A stretch of DNA of 64,000 nucleotides. Source: an uncultured Nostocoides sp. (GTDB lineage Bacteria > Actinomycetota > Actinomycetes > Actinomycetales > Dermatophilaceae). The position numbers and the translations under genes were made by a program. Under the pieces are notes generated by a model. It saw only the letters and a list, made by a program, of their open reading frames with translations. It was not told where the DNA came from and did no database searches. The stretch covers positions 1 to 64,000 of the forward strand of contig CALLZC010000083.1 in the NCBI GenBank assembly GCA_937858995.1, in the 5' to 3' direction. Shown one piece after another: positions 46,141-54,479 of this stretch; the first letter of the stretch is position 1, and the number at the start of each line of letters is the position of its first letter.

Positions 46141-47235
46141 ATGGCAAACGAGCAGTCCGGCGGGTTCCATGACGGCGAGAATCAGCACGTCCACTCGCCG
46201 GGCGAACCCCGGATTGTCGGACACGAGCGAGTGGCGACCTGGGCGGAGGAAACTCGTCGTTACCGCCGCAATGTCGGGGGCTGGTGGTGGCTTGCCTTCC
46301 TCGGGGTCCCCGCTGTGATCGCCGCCGCTGGCCTATCCCTCGGCGGGTCCAATGACGCTCCGAGCAGCGGGGGGACGGGCGCCGCGAGTTCCTCGGCCAG
46401 CGCATCCTCGACCTCAGGGGGCACCTCAACCTCGACCTCGCAAGGCACCGCGACCGGCTCGGGTGCGCAACCGACAGCGTCGGGCGGGGCCTCTGGGGTC
46501 GCGGCCAGCGAGGCCTTCGCGATCACCCGTACTGGAGCGGCGGTCACGGTGCGAGCCGTGGTGCCCAATGAGGACGCCAAGGCTGAACTCATCGCGTCGG
46601 TGAAGAGCGCGCTGCAGGTCGCCGACGTGACCGACAAGGTTTCCGTCAGCGCCGCCGCGAGCGGGCCGGCGGCGGCTGCCGTGGGGTCTGCGCTCGGCGC
46701 GCTCAAAGAGGCCGGCGACTTCGGGCTGGCCTGGGATTTGAAGACCCTCGTCGCCACCGGCGTCGTCCCGACGGCCGAGGCCAAGGCCAGTCTCGGATCT
46801 GCACTCGGCGCGGCGTGGCCCGGGGTCACGGTCAGCAACGGCGTCAGCGTGGGCAACGACGCAGCAGCCGCGTGCGCGAATCTCGGCGATGCGATCAAGG
46901 TTGCACTCGCGGACACCAAGATCACCTTCGTCAAGTACGGCACCGACCCCAACGCGGAATCGGTAACAGTACTTAAGAAGGTTGCTGCGATGGCTGGGAA
47001 ATGCCCCAACGCCAAACTCACGGTCACTGGCTATACCGATGCCTCGGGGACTCCCGGCGAGAATCAGCGGCTCAGCGAGGAGCGCGCACAAGCCGTGCGC
47101 GCGGTCCTGGTGGGCAGTGGCGTCGCGAGCGCGCAGGTGACGGCCACCGGAAAGGGTGAGGCGAGTCCCATCGCCTCCAACGACACCCCGGCGGGGATTG
47201 CCGCCAACCGCCGCGTCGAGATAACGGTTAGCTGA
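46141..47235 (+). CDS. arfA: ArfA/OmpATb-like protein: membrane anchor, BON-like and OmpA domains
   Basis: 364 residues. A cytoplasmic N-terminus, one membrane segment (about 47-66, WWWLAFLGVPAVIAAAGLSL), a Ser/Thr/Gly linker, a BON-like part (about 125-235, AITRTGAAVTVRAVVPNEDAKAELI) and an OmpA-type peptidoglycan-binding domain (about 262-364) with LTVTGYTDASGTPGENQRLSEERAQAV and GIAANRRVEITV. This is the order of mycobacterial ArfA (Rv0899), linked to ammonia release and growth at acid pH. The next two genes complete an arfABC-like set. GGGAG precedes ATG 46141. Confidence 0.85.
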   Translation: MANEQSGGFHDGENQHVHSPGEPRIVGHERVATWAEETRRYRRNVGGWWWLAFLGVPAVIAAAGLSLGGSNDAPSSGGTGAASSSASASSTSGGTSTSTSQGTATGSGAQPTASGGASGVAASEAFAITRTGAAVTVRAVVPNEDAKAELIASVKSALQVADVTDKVSVSAAASGPAAAAVGSALGALKEAGDFGLAWDLKTLVATGVVPTAEAKASLGSALGAAWPGVTVSNGVSVGNDAAAACANLGDAIKVALADTKITFVKYGTDPNAESVTVLKKVAAMAGKCPNAKLTVTGYTDASGTPGENQRLSEERAQAVRAVLVGSGVASAQVTATGKGEASPIASNDTPAGIAANRRVEITVS

Positions 47236-47239
47236 GGAC

Positions 47240-47398
47240 ATGATGGAGTTCATCACCGCCTGGTTGTGGTATCTGCTGGCCTTCGCGCTCGGCGCCGTGG
47301 TCGCCTATCTGGCGGCTCGGATGGCGATCGCCCCGACCAATGAGAACGAGGCGTTCGCCGACGTTCCCGAAACCCGTGCGATCGGAGACCGGCCATGA
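47240..47398 (+). CDS. arfB: ArfB-like small membrane protein
   Basis: 52 residues: one membrane segment (EFITAWLWYLLAFALGAVVA, continuing AYLAARM) and an acidic tail. Length, single segment and the WYLLAF core resemble mycobacterial ArfB (Rv0900) as I remember it. It starts four bases after the arfA stop (two ATG codons in tandem, 47240 and 47243) and its TGA overlaps the next ATG, so it is fully operonic. Too short for many gene callers. Confidence 0.8.
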   Translation: MMEFITAWLWYLLAFALGAVVAYLAARMAIAPTNENEAFADVPETRAIGDRP

Positions 47399-49872
47399 AG
47401 TGGTGGCTTTTCGTCCTGGCCTTCCTGCTGGGCGCCCTGTTGACCTGGATCTATATGGTGCGTCGGGCCACGCGCGAGGTCCGGATCATCGCCGACGTCC
47501 CGATCCATGCCGCGGACCCGGCGAGCACCATCAACGCGAGCGGCACCGAGGGTGGGGTCGCCACGCTGCGCGAACCTGGCTCGCACGAGCACCCGGAGGC
47601 TCGCGATGAGTATGCCGTCGGCAGCGTCGATACCGCCGTGGACCTGGCCCCCGCAGTCCCGTCCGCTGCGGCCCTGGCACCGCAGGTCGCGAACGGGGCG
47701 ATGGACCTGGACGCACCAGTAGTCGACCTGGACGCGCCCGCTGGTGCGGACATTGGCCTGGATCTCGACGCGCCCGACGCTATGAACCTTGATGCCCCGG
47801 CGCTCGTGGAGCTGGACGCACCAGAAGCCCCGGCGGTCGTGGATCTGGACGTGCCGGCGGTCGTGGATCTGGACGTGCCGGCGGTGATGGATCTCGACGC
47901 ACCCGCCGCAGCCATGGACCTCGACGCGCCCGAGGTCGCTGCGGTCATGGACCTGGACGTCGCGAACGCGGTCATGGACCTCGACGCGCCCGAGGTCGCT
48001 GCGGTCATGGAGCTCGACGCGCCCGAAGCCGCTGCGGTCATGGACCTGGACGTCGCGGACGCAGCCCTGGACCTGGACGTCGCGGACGCAGCCCTGGACC
48101 TCGACGAATCAGAAGCCGCTGCGGTCATAGACCTCGACGCACCCGCCGCAGCCTTGGACCTCGACGCGCCCGAAGCCGCTGCGGTCATGGACCTGGACGT
48201 CGCGGACGCGGTCATGGATCTGGACGCATCAGAGGCCGATGCGGCCTTGGACCTCGACGCACCCGAGGTCGCTGCGGTCATGGACCTGGACGTCGCGGAC
48301 GCAGCCCTGGACCTTGACGCACCAGAGGCCGCTGCGGTCATGGACCTGGACGTCGCGGACGCAGCCCTGGATCTGGACGCACCAGAGGCCGATGCGGCCT
48401 TGGACCTCGACGAATCAGAAGCCGCTGCGGTCATGGACCTGGACGTCGCGGACGCAGCCCTGGATCTGGACGCACCAGAGGCCGATGCGGTCATAGACCT
48501 CGACGCACCCGCCGCAGCCTTGGACCTGGACGTCGCGGACGCAGCCCTGGATCTGGATGCTCCCGACGTTGCGGTAGCTCTCGACGCCCCAGAAGCCGCC
48601 GAGGTTGTGGATCTCGATGCACCGGACGCTGGGCCGGACCTCGACGCTGCCGACTTCGCGGTGGTGGACCTCGATGCTGCGGACGGGGCATCAGTCGAAG
48701 ATGTGGCGGTTTCGCCGGTTGCGGCAGGCGCCCTTGCCGTGGCGGCCTACGGGGCCGGCTCGGCGCTGCCCACCGACGATGGGTCGGGCCCTCAGGGCTG
48801 GGAGGTCAAGGGCAACGAGGACTCGATGCTCTACCACACCCCCGAGAGCCAGCACTATGAGCGGACCGTCGCGGAGGTCTGGTTTATCGACGAGGCGACC
48901 GCGGTCGCGGCCGGATTCTCCCCGTGGAATTGGAAGCAGCGCGCCAAGGCGGCCCAGACCGCTAAGGCAGGCCAGACGGCTCAGTCCGCCCCCAGCCACG
49001 CCGTCGATGCGGTTGCCGCTCCCGAGGAAGCGCTGGTAGGGCCAGTTGCCGGCGACATGGGCGCCGTAGACGAGCGCGCTGCCGACAGGGGCGCCATCGC
49101 CGCCGAGGTGGGCGCTGACGCGGAAGCGGCCTCGGCAAAGGCCGATCCATCCACGCCGTCGCCTGCCCTCTCAGCGGACGAGTTGGACGAGGCGGCCGCT
49201 CTGGTCGACCTCTCCAGCACCGTGCCAGCGCCCGCCGTGGACGCCCTATCCATCCTGAATGCACCATCCATCCTGGATGCCCCACCCATCCGGGACGCCC
49301 CGGACGCCTCGGCTGCGCCCGCGATGTTGGCTGGCCTCGAGGTCGTCCCCGATCAGTCCGATCAACCTGAGCTGTCGCGCCCGGCCTCAACCCGGATCAC
49401 CGATGCGGCGAGCGAGCCGGAGGCCTTCGTCGAGGCGGCATACGGCAAGGGCTCCGTCCTGCCCGCCTCGGACGGCTCCGGCCCCAGCGGTTGGGAGGTC
49501 AAGGGCAACGAGGACTCGATGCTCTTCCACACCCCGTCAAGCCCCAACTACAGGCGGACCAAGGCCGAGGTCTGGTTTGCCGACGAGGTCAGCGCGCAGG
49601 CGGCCGGATTCACCCGCTGGGATCACAAGGCTCCGGCGGTTGCACCGCCAGCACTCATGGACGTGCCTCCCGGGCCATACGGACCGGGGTCAGCGGCCCC
49701 CGGACCCAGGGGCAAGGGGCCCGAGGGTTGGACCATCAAGGGCAATCAGGACAGCATGCTGTTCCACACCCCAGAGAGTCCCTGGTTCAAGCGGACCAAG
49801 GCCGAGGTCTGGTTCGCGGACGAAGCCAGCGCCGAGCGCGCCGGCTTCACCCGCTGGGACCGAAACAGCTAA
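47395..49872 (+). CDS. arfC: ArfC-like membrane protein, expanded by an acidic repeat and three terminal domains
   Basis: 825 residues. Residues 2-20 are a membrane segment (KWWLFVLAFLLGALLTWIY). Residues about 103-432 are a highly acidic tandem repeat built on DLDAP/DLDVA (about 33 units). Three copies of one domain follow, at about 450-515, 681-745 and 762-825, each reading YGxGS...GxGPxGWxxKGNxDSMLxHTP...AEVWFxDExxAxxAGFxxW. That domain is the C-terminal part of mycobacterial ArfC (Rv0901), which is under 200 residues and has one copy. Faces outside the membrane if ArfC topology holds. Reverse-strand open frames under the repeat are artefacts. Overlaps arfB by ATGA. Confidence 0.82.
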   Translation: MKWWLFVLAFLLGALLTWIYMVRRATREVRIIADVPIHAADPASTINASGTEGGVATLREPGSHEHPEARDEYAVGSVDTAVDLAPAVPSAAALAPQVANGAMDLDAPVVDLDAPAGADIGLDLDAPDAMNLDAPALVELDAPEAPAVVDLDVPAVVDLDVPAVMDLDAPAAAMDLDAPEVAAVMDLDVANAVMDLDAPEVAAVMELDAPEAAAVMDLDVADAALDLDVADAALDLDESEAAAVIDLDAPAAALDLDAPEAAAVMDLDVADAVMDLDASEADAALDLDAPEVAAVMDLDVADAALDLDAPEAAAVMDLDVADAALDLDAPEADAALDLDESEAAAVMDLDVADAALDLDAPEADAVIDLDAPAAALDLDVADAALDLDAPDVAVALDAPEAAEVVDLDAPDAGPDLDAADFAVVDLDAADGASVEDVAVSPVAAGALAVAAYGAGSALPTDDGSGPQGWEVKGNEDSMLYHTPESQHYERTVAEVWFIDEATAVAAGFSPWNWKQRAKAAQTAKAGQTAQSAPSHAVDAVAAPEEALVGPVAGDMGAVDERAADRGAIAAEVGADAEAASAKADPSTPSPALSADELDEAAALVDLSSTVPAPAVDALSILNAPSILDAPPIRDAPDASAAPAMLAGLEVVPDQSDQPELSRPASTRITDAASEPEAFVEAAYGKGSVLPASDGSGPSGWEVKGNEDSMLFHTPSSPNYRRTKAEVWFADEVSAQAAGFTRWDHKAPAVAPPALMDVPPGPYGPGSAAPGPRGKGPEGWTIKGNQDSMLFHTPESPWFKRTKAEVWFADEASAERAGFTRWDRNS
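47701..48690 (+). repeat. Acidic DLDAP/DLDVA coding repeat, about 60-base higher-order unit
   Basis: The clearest unit is 60 bases encoding AAVMDLDVADAALDLDAPEA; it recurs almost unchanged at about 48270-48510, with shorter or broken variants on both sides (VPAVVDL, DESEA, DASEA). Units agree closely at the DNA level, including the third codon positions, so the array grew by recent duplication. Roughly one residue in three is Asp or Glu and there is almost no Lys or Arg. Confidence 0.9.
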
Positions 49873-49935
49873 GCGGGCTGCACAACCTCCCTCAACTTCA
49901 CTGCAGGTGTGCCCCGGCTGCGGCAACCGTTCGCA

Positions 49936-50577
49936 TCAGCGCAGAGCCCCGTAGATCGCAACCGCGGTCGAGGCACCCACGGCAGCGCCGCCGGCAAGCT
50001 GTGCCAGGGAATGGCGACCATCGCGCCACCGTGCCCAGCCCAGCAGGGGCAGCAGGAGGGCCGTCATCGCACAGACCGGTACCTCCATCGCAGCGATGGC
50101 CACCGCACCCGCCGCCACGGCAAGGTGCATGCTGGCCTTCCATCTCAGGGTGACCGCTGTCATGGCGGCCAGCCCACCCGCCTGCGCGAGCACCAGGACG
50201 ACCAGCGCCCGTGGTGCGCCGACGACGACGAGCAATGCCAGAGCAGCGGCGACGCAGCCCAGAGCGGCCGCCATGAGCGCTGGGCGCTGGGATCGCCTAA
50301 CGACCTGACGATCGTCCACGACTCCCAGGTGCAACGCCCGAAAGAGCACCAGATACGGTGCTCCGACCACGAGAAGCACCGTTGCGCAAGCCCATCCGAC
50401 GCCTGCCGTCCACCCCGGCGAATGCCGGATCGCGACGAAGAGAGTCAGCGCCGATACGACCAGGGCCGGCGTCAGCGCTCCGGCGATGAACCGCGCCGCG
50501 AGAGACGGCCGGCGCGAGCCAAGCCGGTCGAGATCGGCGCGATCATGGCCCCGAGCTGAGTCCTGGCCAGCGAGCAT
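49936..50577 (-). CDS. PAP2-like membrane protein, divergent
   Basis: 213 residues with six or so hydrophobic segments. The spacing of WKASMHLAVAAG and GWARWRDGRHSLAQLAGGAAVG recalls motifs 2 and 3 of PAP2 lipid phosphatases (SGH and SRxxxxxHxxxD), but motif 2 reads SMH and motif 3 lacks the usual Asp position, so catalysis is uncertain. Related actinobacterial proteins are commonly labelled phosphatase PAP2-like. Divergent from purF. Confidence 0.6.
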   Translation of the reverse strand: MLAGQDSARGHDRADLDRLGSRRPSLAARFIAGALTPALVVSALTLFVAIRHSPGWTAGVGWACATVLLVVGAPYLVLFRALHLGVVDDRQVVRRSQRPALMAAALGCVAAALALLVVVGAPRALVVLVLAQAGGLAAMTAVTLRWKASMHLAVAAGAVAIAAMEVPVCAMTALLLPLLGWARWRDGRHSLAQLAGGAAVGASTAVAIYGALR

Positions 50578-50693
50578 GTCGCAGCGTCCTTCCCCGGTCA
50601 GGTCCGCGCCGGACTCGCGTTTCTGCCACGCTACACGCCTGCTGGCAGCACGCAGGAGCGGGAGGACGGCCGCCCGTGTGGGAGACTTGCCCG

Positions 50694-52190
50694 GTGCCAG
50701 GAGGAGACGGGCAGCTCAGCCACGAGCTGATGCCCGGCGAACGCGGCCCGCAGGACGCCTGCGGTGTCTTCGGCATCTGGGCCCCGGGTGAGGAAGTCGC
50801 CCGACTGACCTACTTCGGCCTGTATGCCCTGCAGCACCGCGGCCAGGAGTCGGCCGGTATCGCGGCCTCCGACGGTCGCCGCCTCCTGGTCTACAAGGAC
50901 ATGGGCCTGGTCTCTCAAGTCTTCAACGAGCGATCGCTCGCGAGCTTGGTCGGGCACATCGCCGTGGGCCACTGCCGCTACTCCACGACCGGCGGGTCGA
51001 CATGGGAGAACGCCCAGCCCACCCTCGGTGGGCACAGTGGGTTCACCGTGGCGCTCGCCCACAATGGCAATCTGATCAACTCCGCCCAACTGCGCGAGCA
51101 CGTCATGGAGCGCGCCGAGGCCGGGTATGACGTCCACGCCGGTGAACTGCGGCGCGGCAACACCACGGATACCGCCCTCGTCACTGCTCTGCTGGTCGAT
51201 GACCCCTCGCTGAGCATCGAGGAGCGGGCCTTGCAGGTGCTGCCCAAGCTGCGGGGCGCCTTCAGCTTCGTATTCATGGACGAGCACACGCTGTATGCCG
51301 CGCGCGACCCGCAGGGGATCCGACCCTTGGTCCTGGGCCGGGTCGATCGCGGCTGGGTGGTCGCCTCGGAGACCGCTGCGCTGGACATCGTCGGCGCCTC
51401 GGTCATCCGCGAAGTCGAACCGGGGGAGCTCATCGCCATCGACGAGGACGGCCTGCGGTCGCGCCGCTGGGCCGATCCCGAGCCGAAGGGCTGCGTCTTC
51501 GAATACGTCTACCTGGCGCGGCCCGACACCACCATCAGGGGCCGCGTCGTCCACGAAGCGCGGGTCGAAATGGGGCGCACCCTGGCCAGGGAGCACCCGG
51601 TCGCGGCGGACCTGGTCATCCCCACTCCCGAGTCGGGCACTCCGGCGGCGATCGGCTACGCCCAGGAGTCGGGCATCCCCTATGGGCAGGGTCTGGTCAA
51701 GAATGCGTATGTCGGGCGCACCTTCATCTCCCCCAACCAGACCATTCGCCAACTCGGGATCCGGTTGAAGCTGAACCCGCTGCGCGAAGTGATCCACGGC
51801 AAACGCCTCGTGGTCGTGGACGATTCCATCGTGCGAGGCAATACCCAGCGGGCCCTGGTGCGGATGCTCCGCGAGGCGGGCGCGGCCGAGGTCCACGTTC
51901 GCATCTCCTCGCCGCCGGTGCGTTGGCCGTGTTTCTACGGCATCGATTTCGCCACCCGCGCGGAACTCATCGCCACCGGGATCGGTGTCGCCGACGTCTG
52001 CCGCTCGATCGGCGCCGATAGTCTCGGCTACATCAGCGAAGCGGGCATGATCGCGGCGACCAACCAGCCGGCTGCCCAGTTGTGCACGGCCTGCTTCACG
52101 GGCACCTATCCCATCGAGTTGCCGTCGCACGACAAGCTGGGCAAGGGGTTGCTGGAGATGCAACTCCCGATGGACCTGGCCAGCAGCTGA
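50694..52190 (+). CDS. purF: Amidophosphoribosyltransferase
   Basis: First committed step of purine synthesis, 498 residues. GTG 50694 gives MPGGDGQLSHELMPGERGP, the actinobacterial N-terminus, with propeptide removed before nucleophile Cys 23 (DACGVFGIW). Glutaminase blocks YFGLYALQHRGQESAGI and VGHCRYSTTG, PRPP block KRLVVVDDSIVRGNTQRA and the Fe-S type ending LCTACFTGTYPIELP are intact. An in-frame GTG at 50676 is possible. Confidence 0.96.
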   Translation: MPGGDGQLSHELMPGERGPQDACGVFGIWAPGEEVARLTYFGLYALQHRGQESAGIAASDGRRLLVYKDMGLVSQVFNERSLASLVGHIAVGHCRYSTTGGSTWENAQPTLGGHSGFTVALAHNGNLINSAQLREHVMERAEAGYDVHAGELRRGNTTDTALVTALLVDDPSLSIEERALQVLPKLRGAFSFVFMDEHTLYAARDPQGIRPLVLGRVDRGWVVASETAALDIVGASVIREVEPGELIAIDEDGLRSRRWADPEPKGCVFEYVYLARPDTTIRGRVVHEARVEMGRTLAREHPVAADLVIPTPESGTPAAIGYAQESGIPYGQGLVKNAYVGRTFISPNQTIRQLGIRLKLNPLREVIHGKRLVVVDDSIVRGNTQRALVRMLREAGAAEVHVRISSPPVRWPCFYGIDFATRAELIATGIGVADVCRSIGADSLGYISEAGMIAATNQPAAQLCTACFTGTYPIELPSHDKLGKGLLEMQLPMDLASS

Positions 52191-52235
52191 CATAGCGGGG
52201 GCCGGCTCTGTCAGCGACCACGTGCTCGCACGGGG

Positions 52236-52241
52236 TAGCGT
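52236..52241 (+). promoter_or_regulatory. -10 box, leaderless start of DUF6394 gene
   Basis: TAGCGT lies seven bases before GTG 52249 and supports that start over GTG 52222. Confidence 0.45.
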
Positions 52242-52248
52242 CACCTAC

Positions 52249-52629
52249 GTGAGTCTCGAGAAGGTAATTTTCGGCTTCTTCGTGGTCCTGGCTGCCACGT
52301 TGAACTTCGGGTACTTCGTCGGCGACCTGACCGACCCCGAGGTGCACAACATCTATGAGTTGTATGCCGCGGTGGTCGTCAATGTCATCGCCGTCATCCT
52401 CAAGTTCGGTGACCGCACGCAGATCGGGGCCTTGCATCTGGCCACGAGCCTGGTCGCGGTCATCCAGTTGATCGGGGCGGCCATCACCTGGATCCTCGCC
52501 AACGCGGACGGCACCATCACGGGCGGCGAGATGAGTGCGGTCGTCTCACTCTCGGGTGGGGCTCTGGTCGCCAATATCGTCTCCATCGTCCTGCTCGTCG
52601 GTGAGACGCTGACCTACCACCGCCGATAG
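52249..52629 (+). CDS. DUF6394 family membrane protein
   Basis: 126 residues with four hydrophobic segments: SLEKVIFGFFVVLAATLNFG, IYELYAAVVVNVIAVILKFGD, GALHLATSLVAVIQLIGAAI and SLSGGALVANIVSIVLLVGE. Conserved GDRTQIGA lies in the central loop. The pattern fits DUF6394. It ends 14 bases before the ion-channel gene, so the two form an operon and the protein is probably an accessory subunit of that channel. Confidence 0.8.
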   Translation: MSLEKVIFGFFVVLAATLNFGYFVGDLTDPEVHNIYELYAAVVVNVIAVILKFGDRTQIGALHLATSLVAVIQLIGAAITWILANADGTITGGEMSAVVSLSGGALVANIVSIVLLVGETLTYHRR

Positions 52630-52643
52630 TCGGGCGGTCGGCT

Positions 52644-54380
52644 GTGGTCAACCCCCTGATGCTGGTCCGGCCGCGCAAGCGACGCACCACAGACCTGCGC
52701 CAGAACCAGGTGTCGATTCCCGCCCAGGCGGTGGCATCCGACGCCATCTTCTTGCTGCTGCGCCGGATGCGCCTGCCGCTGGTGGTTCTGGTGGTCGTCT
52801 TCACGATCAGCGTCTTCGGCCTCGCGGCGGTCCCCGGCACCGACGCGCAGGGCACACCGCACCGCTTGTCGGTCTTCGAGGCCTTCTATGTGATGAGCTA
52901 CACGGCGACGACGATCGGGTTCGGTGAGATCCCCTACGCGTTCAGCACCGCGCAGCGCATCTGGGTCACCTGCAGCATTTATGCCAGCGTCATCGCGTGG
53001 GCCTACGCCATCGGCATGGTGCTCTCGCTCGTCCAGGACGAGGCCTTCCGGGAGGCGGTGTCCGCCCAACGGTTCGGGCGCAAGGTGCGGCATATGGGCG
53101 AGCCCTTCCACATCATCGCCGGCTACGGCGGCGCCGGGAGCCGGGTCGCGAAGGCGCTCGACCTCATACGCAAGCGGTTCGTCGTCATCGACCGTCAGGG
53201 CGCACGGATCGACCGGTTGGAGACGGAACTGTTCACCTCCGAGGCGCCCGGCCTGGAGGGGGATGCGGCCAACTCAGCCGTCCTGGGCCTCGCGGGGCTC
53301 GGCCACAAACGGTGCGCCGGTGTCCTGGCCATGACGGGGGACGACCTGGCGAATCTGGGGGTTGTCCAGGCCGTCCATTTGCTGCGACCGGAGTTGCCGG
53401 TCGTGGCGTGGAGTCGCGATCGCGCCATCGCCGAACACATGCGTGAATTCGGGGCAACGCACGTCATCAACCCCTACGACCGCTTCGGCGTCTACCTCAC
53501 CATCGGGTTGCGGCGCCCGGTCAGCCTCCAACTGATGCAGTGGCTCATGGCCCCGCTCGGGACCCCGCTGGGCGAGTCGGCGCCCCCGATTCCCGATGGC
53601 ACCTGGCTCGTGTGCGCCGAGGGAGTCTTCAAGGACGAGATAGAACGCGACCTGCGAGCCGCCGGATATGACGTGGTGCATCGCGACGTCCACGAGGGCG
53701 TCGGTCACTGCCACGGATATGTGGGTTTCGTCGCCGGCGCCGACAGCGACACCGTCAACCTCGCCCTGGGCGCCGAGGTTCGCCGGCAAATGCCGGAGAT
53801 CTTCTTGTGTCTGCGGCAGAGCAAGGCGGCCGCGGCCCCGCTGTATGAGGCATTCGCCCCGGATTCGATCTTCTTGGCCCCTGATCTCGTCGCCCGGGAG
53901 TGCTTTGCCCGGATCGTGACGCCACGCACCTGGGCGTTCCTGGAGACCGTCAGCGCGTGGTCCGACGAGCGCTCGCAGGAGTTCATGGACCATGTGGTGC
54001 AGCGCTGCGGCACCGGCTCACCCAATGGGTGGCGGCTGGCGTTGACGCGCGACGAGGCTCCGGGCGTGCTCCGGTGGCTGGCGCACGACACCTTGACCCT
54101 CGAGCAGTTGCTGCGGCACCCAACGGATCCACAGCGCCATGCCCCCGTCGCGGCGCTCGGCCTCACCCGCGGCGGTGAATTCATCGCGGCGCCGCCCGAA
54201 TCGACGGCCCTGCAGCCTGGTGATGACCTGCTGCTGGCCTCCCCATCGCGCGGCTACGCCTATCTGCGGGATGCCCTGTTCAACGAGGCCGTGATCGAGT
54301 ATGTCGTCACCGGCCACGCCGTCCCGACCACCTGGGCGTTCCGCGTGCTGTCCCGGCTGCGGGTGTCCAGGCGCCGGTGA
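52644..54380 (+). CDS. Two-TM potassium-channel-like protein with RCK/TrkA-type domains
   Basis: 578 residues. Two membrane helices (about 45-63 and 105-125) flank a pore loop with the filter SYTATTIGFGEIPYAF (TTIGFGE at 89-95), a variant of TVGYG. An RCK NAD-binding domain follows (FHIIAGYGGAGSRVAKALDLI from about 152, with VIDRQGARIDRLE), a second Rossmann-like half (about 300-420), and a TrkA-C-like end (LQPGDDLLLASPSRG). Likely gates ion flux by cytoplasmic ligands. GTG start. Operon with DUF6394, inserted between purF and purM. Confidence 0.85.
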   Translation: MVNPLMLVRPRKRRTTDLRQNQVSIPAQAVASDAIFLLLRRMRLPLVVLVVVFTISVFGLAAVPGTDAQGTPHRLSVFEAFYVMSYTATTIGFGEIPYAFSTAQRIWVTCSIYASVIAWAYAIGMVLSLVQDEAFREAVSAQRFGRKVRHMGEPFHIIAGYGGAGSRVAKALDLIRKRFVVIDRQGARIDRLETELFTSEAPGLEGDAANSAVLGLAGLGHKRCAGVLAMTGDDLANLGVVQAVHLLRPELPVVAWSRDRAIAEHMREFGATHVINPYDRFGVYLTIGLRRPVSLQLMQWLMAPLGTPLGESAPPIPDGTWLVCAEGVFKDEIERDLRAAGYDVVHRDVHEGVGHCHGYVGFVAGADSDTVNLALGAEVRRQMPEIFLCLRQSKAAAAPLYEAFAPDSIFLAPDLVARECFARIVTPRTWAFLETVSAWSDERSQEFMDHVVQRCGTGSPNGWRLALTRDEAPGVLRWLAHDTLTLEQLLRHPTDPQRHAPVAALGLTRGGEFIAAPPESTALQPGDDLLLASPSRGYAYLRDALFNEAVIEYVVTGHAVPTTWAFRVLSRLRVSRRR

Positions 54381-54466
54381 CGCGGCCAGGGGGCCGCGCG
54401 GATCCACGTCGACGGCAAGGTCGCGCACCCGGTGGGACGGTCGCGGCAGCCGCGGCGGAGCGCTGA

Positions 54467-54472
54467 TAGGCT
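54467..54472 (+). promoter_or_regulatory. -10 box, leaderless start of purM
   Basis: TAGGCT lies seven bases before GTG 54480 and supports that start, so purM can be transcribed apart from the channel operon. Confidence 0.45.
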
Positions 54473-54479
54473 CAACGCC

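Noticed and set aside
47451..48494. Long reverse-strand reading frame rich in SRAASATSRSMT
   Set aside because: It is the complement of the DLDAP repeat; the repeat period keeps stop codons out of that frame. No start signal and the forward frame has domains at both ends.
47701..48690. Possible CRISPR array because of regular repeats
   Set aside because: Repeats are contiguous coding units without unique spacers, in frame within arfC, and no cas genes are nearby.
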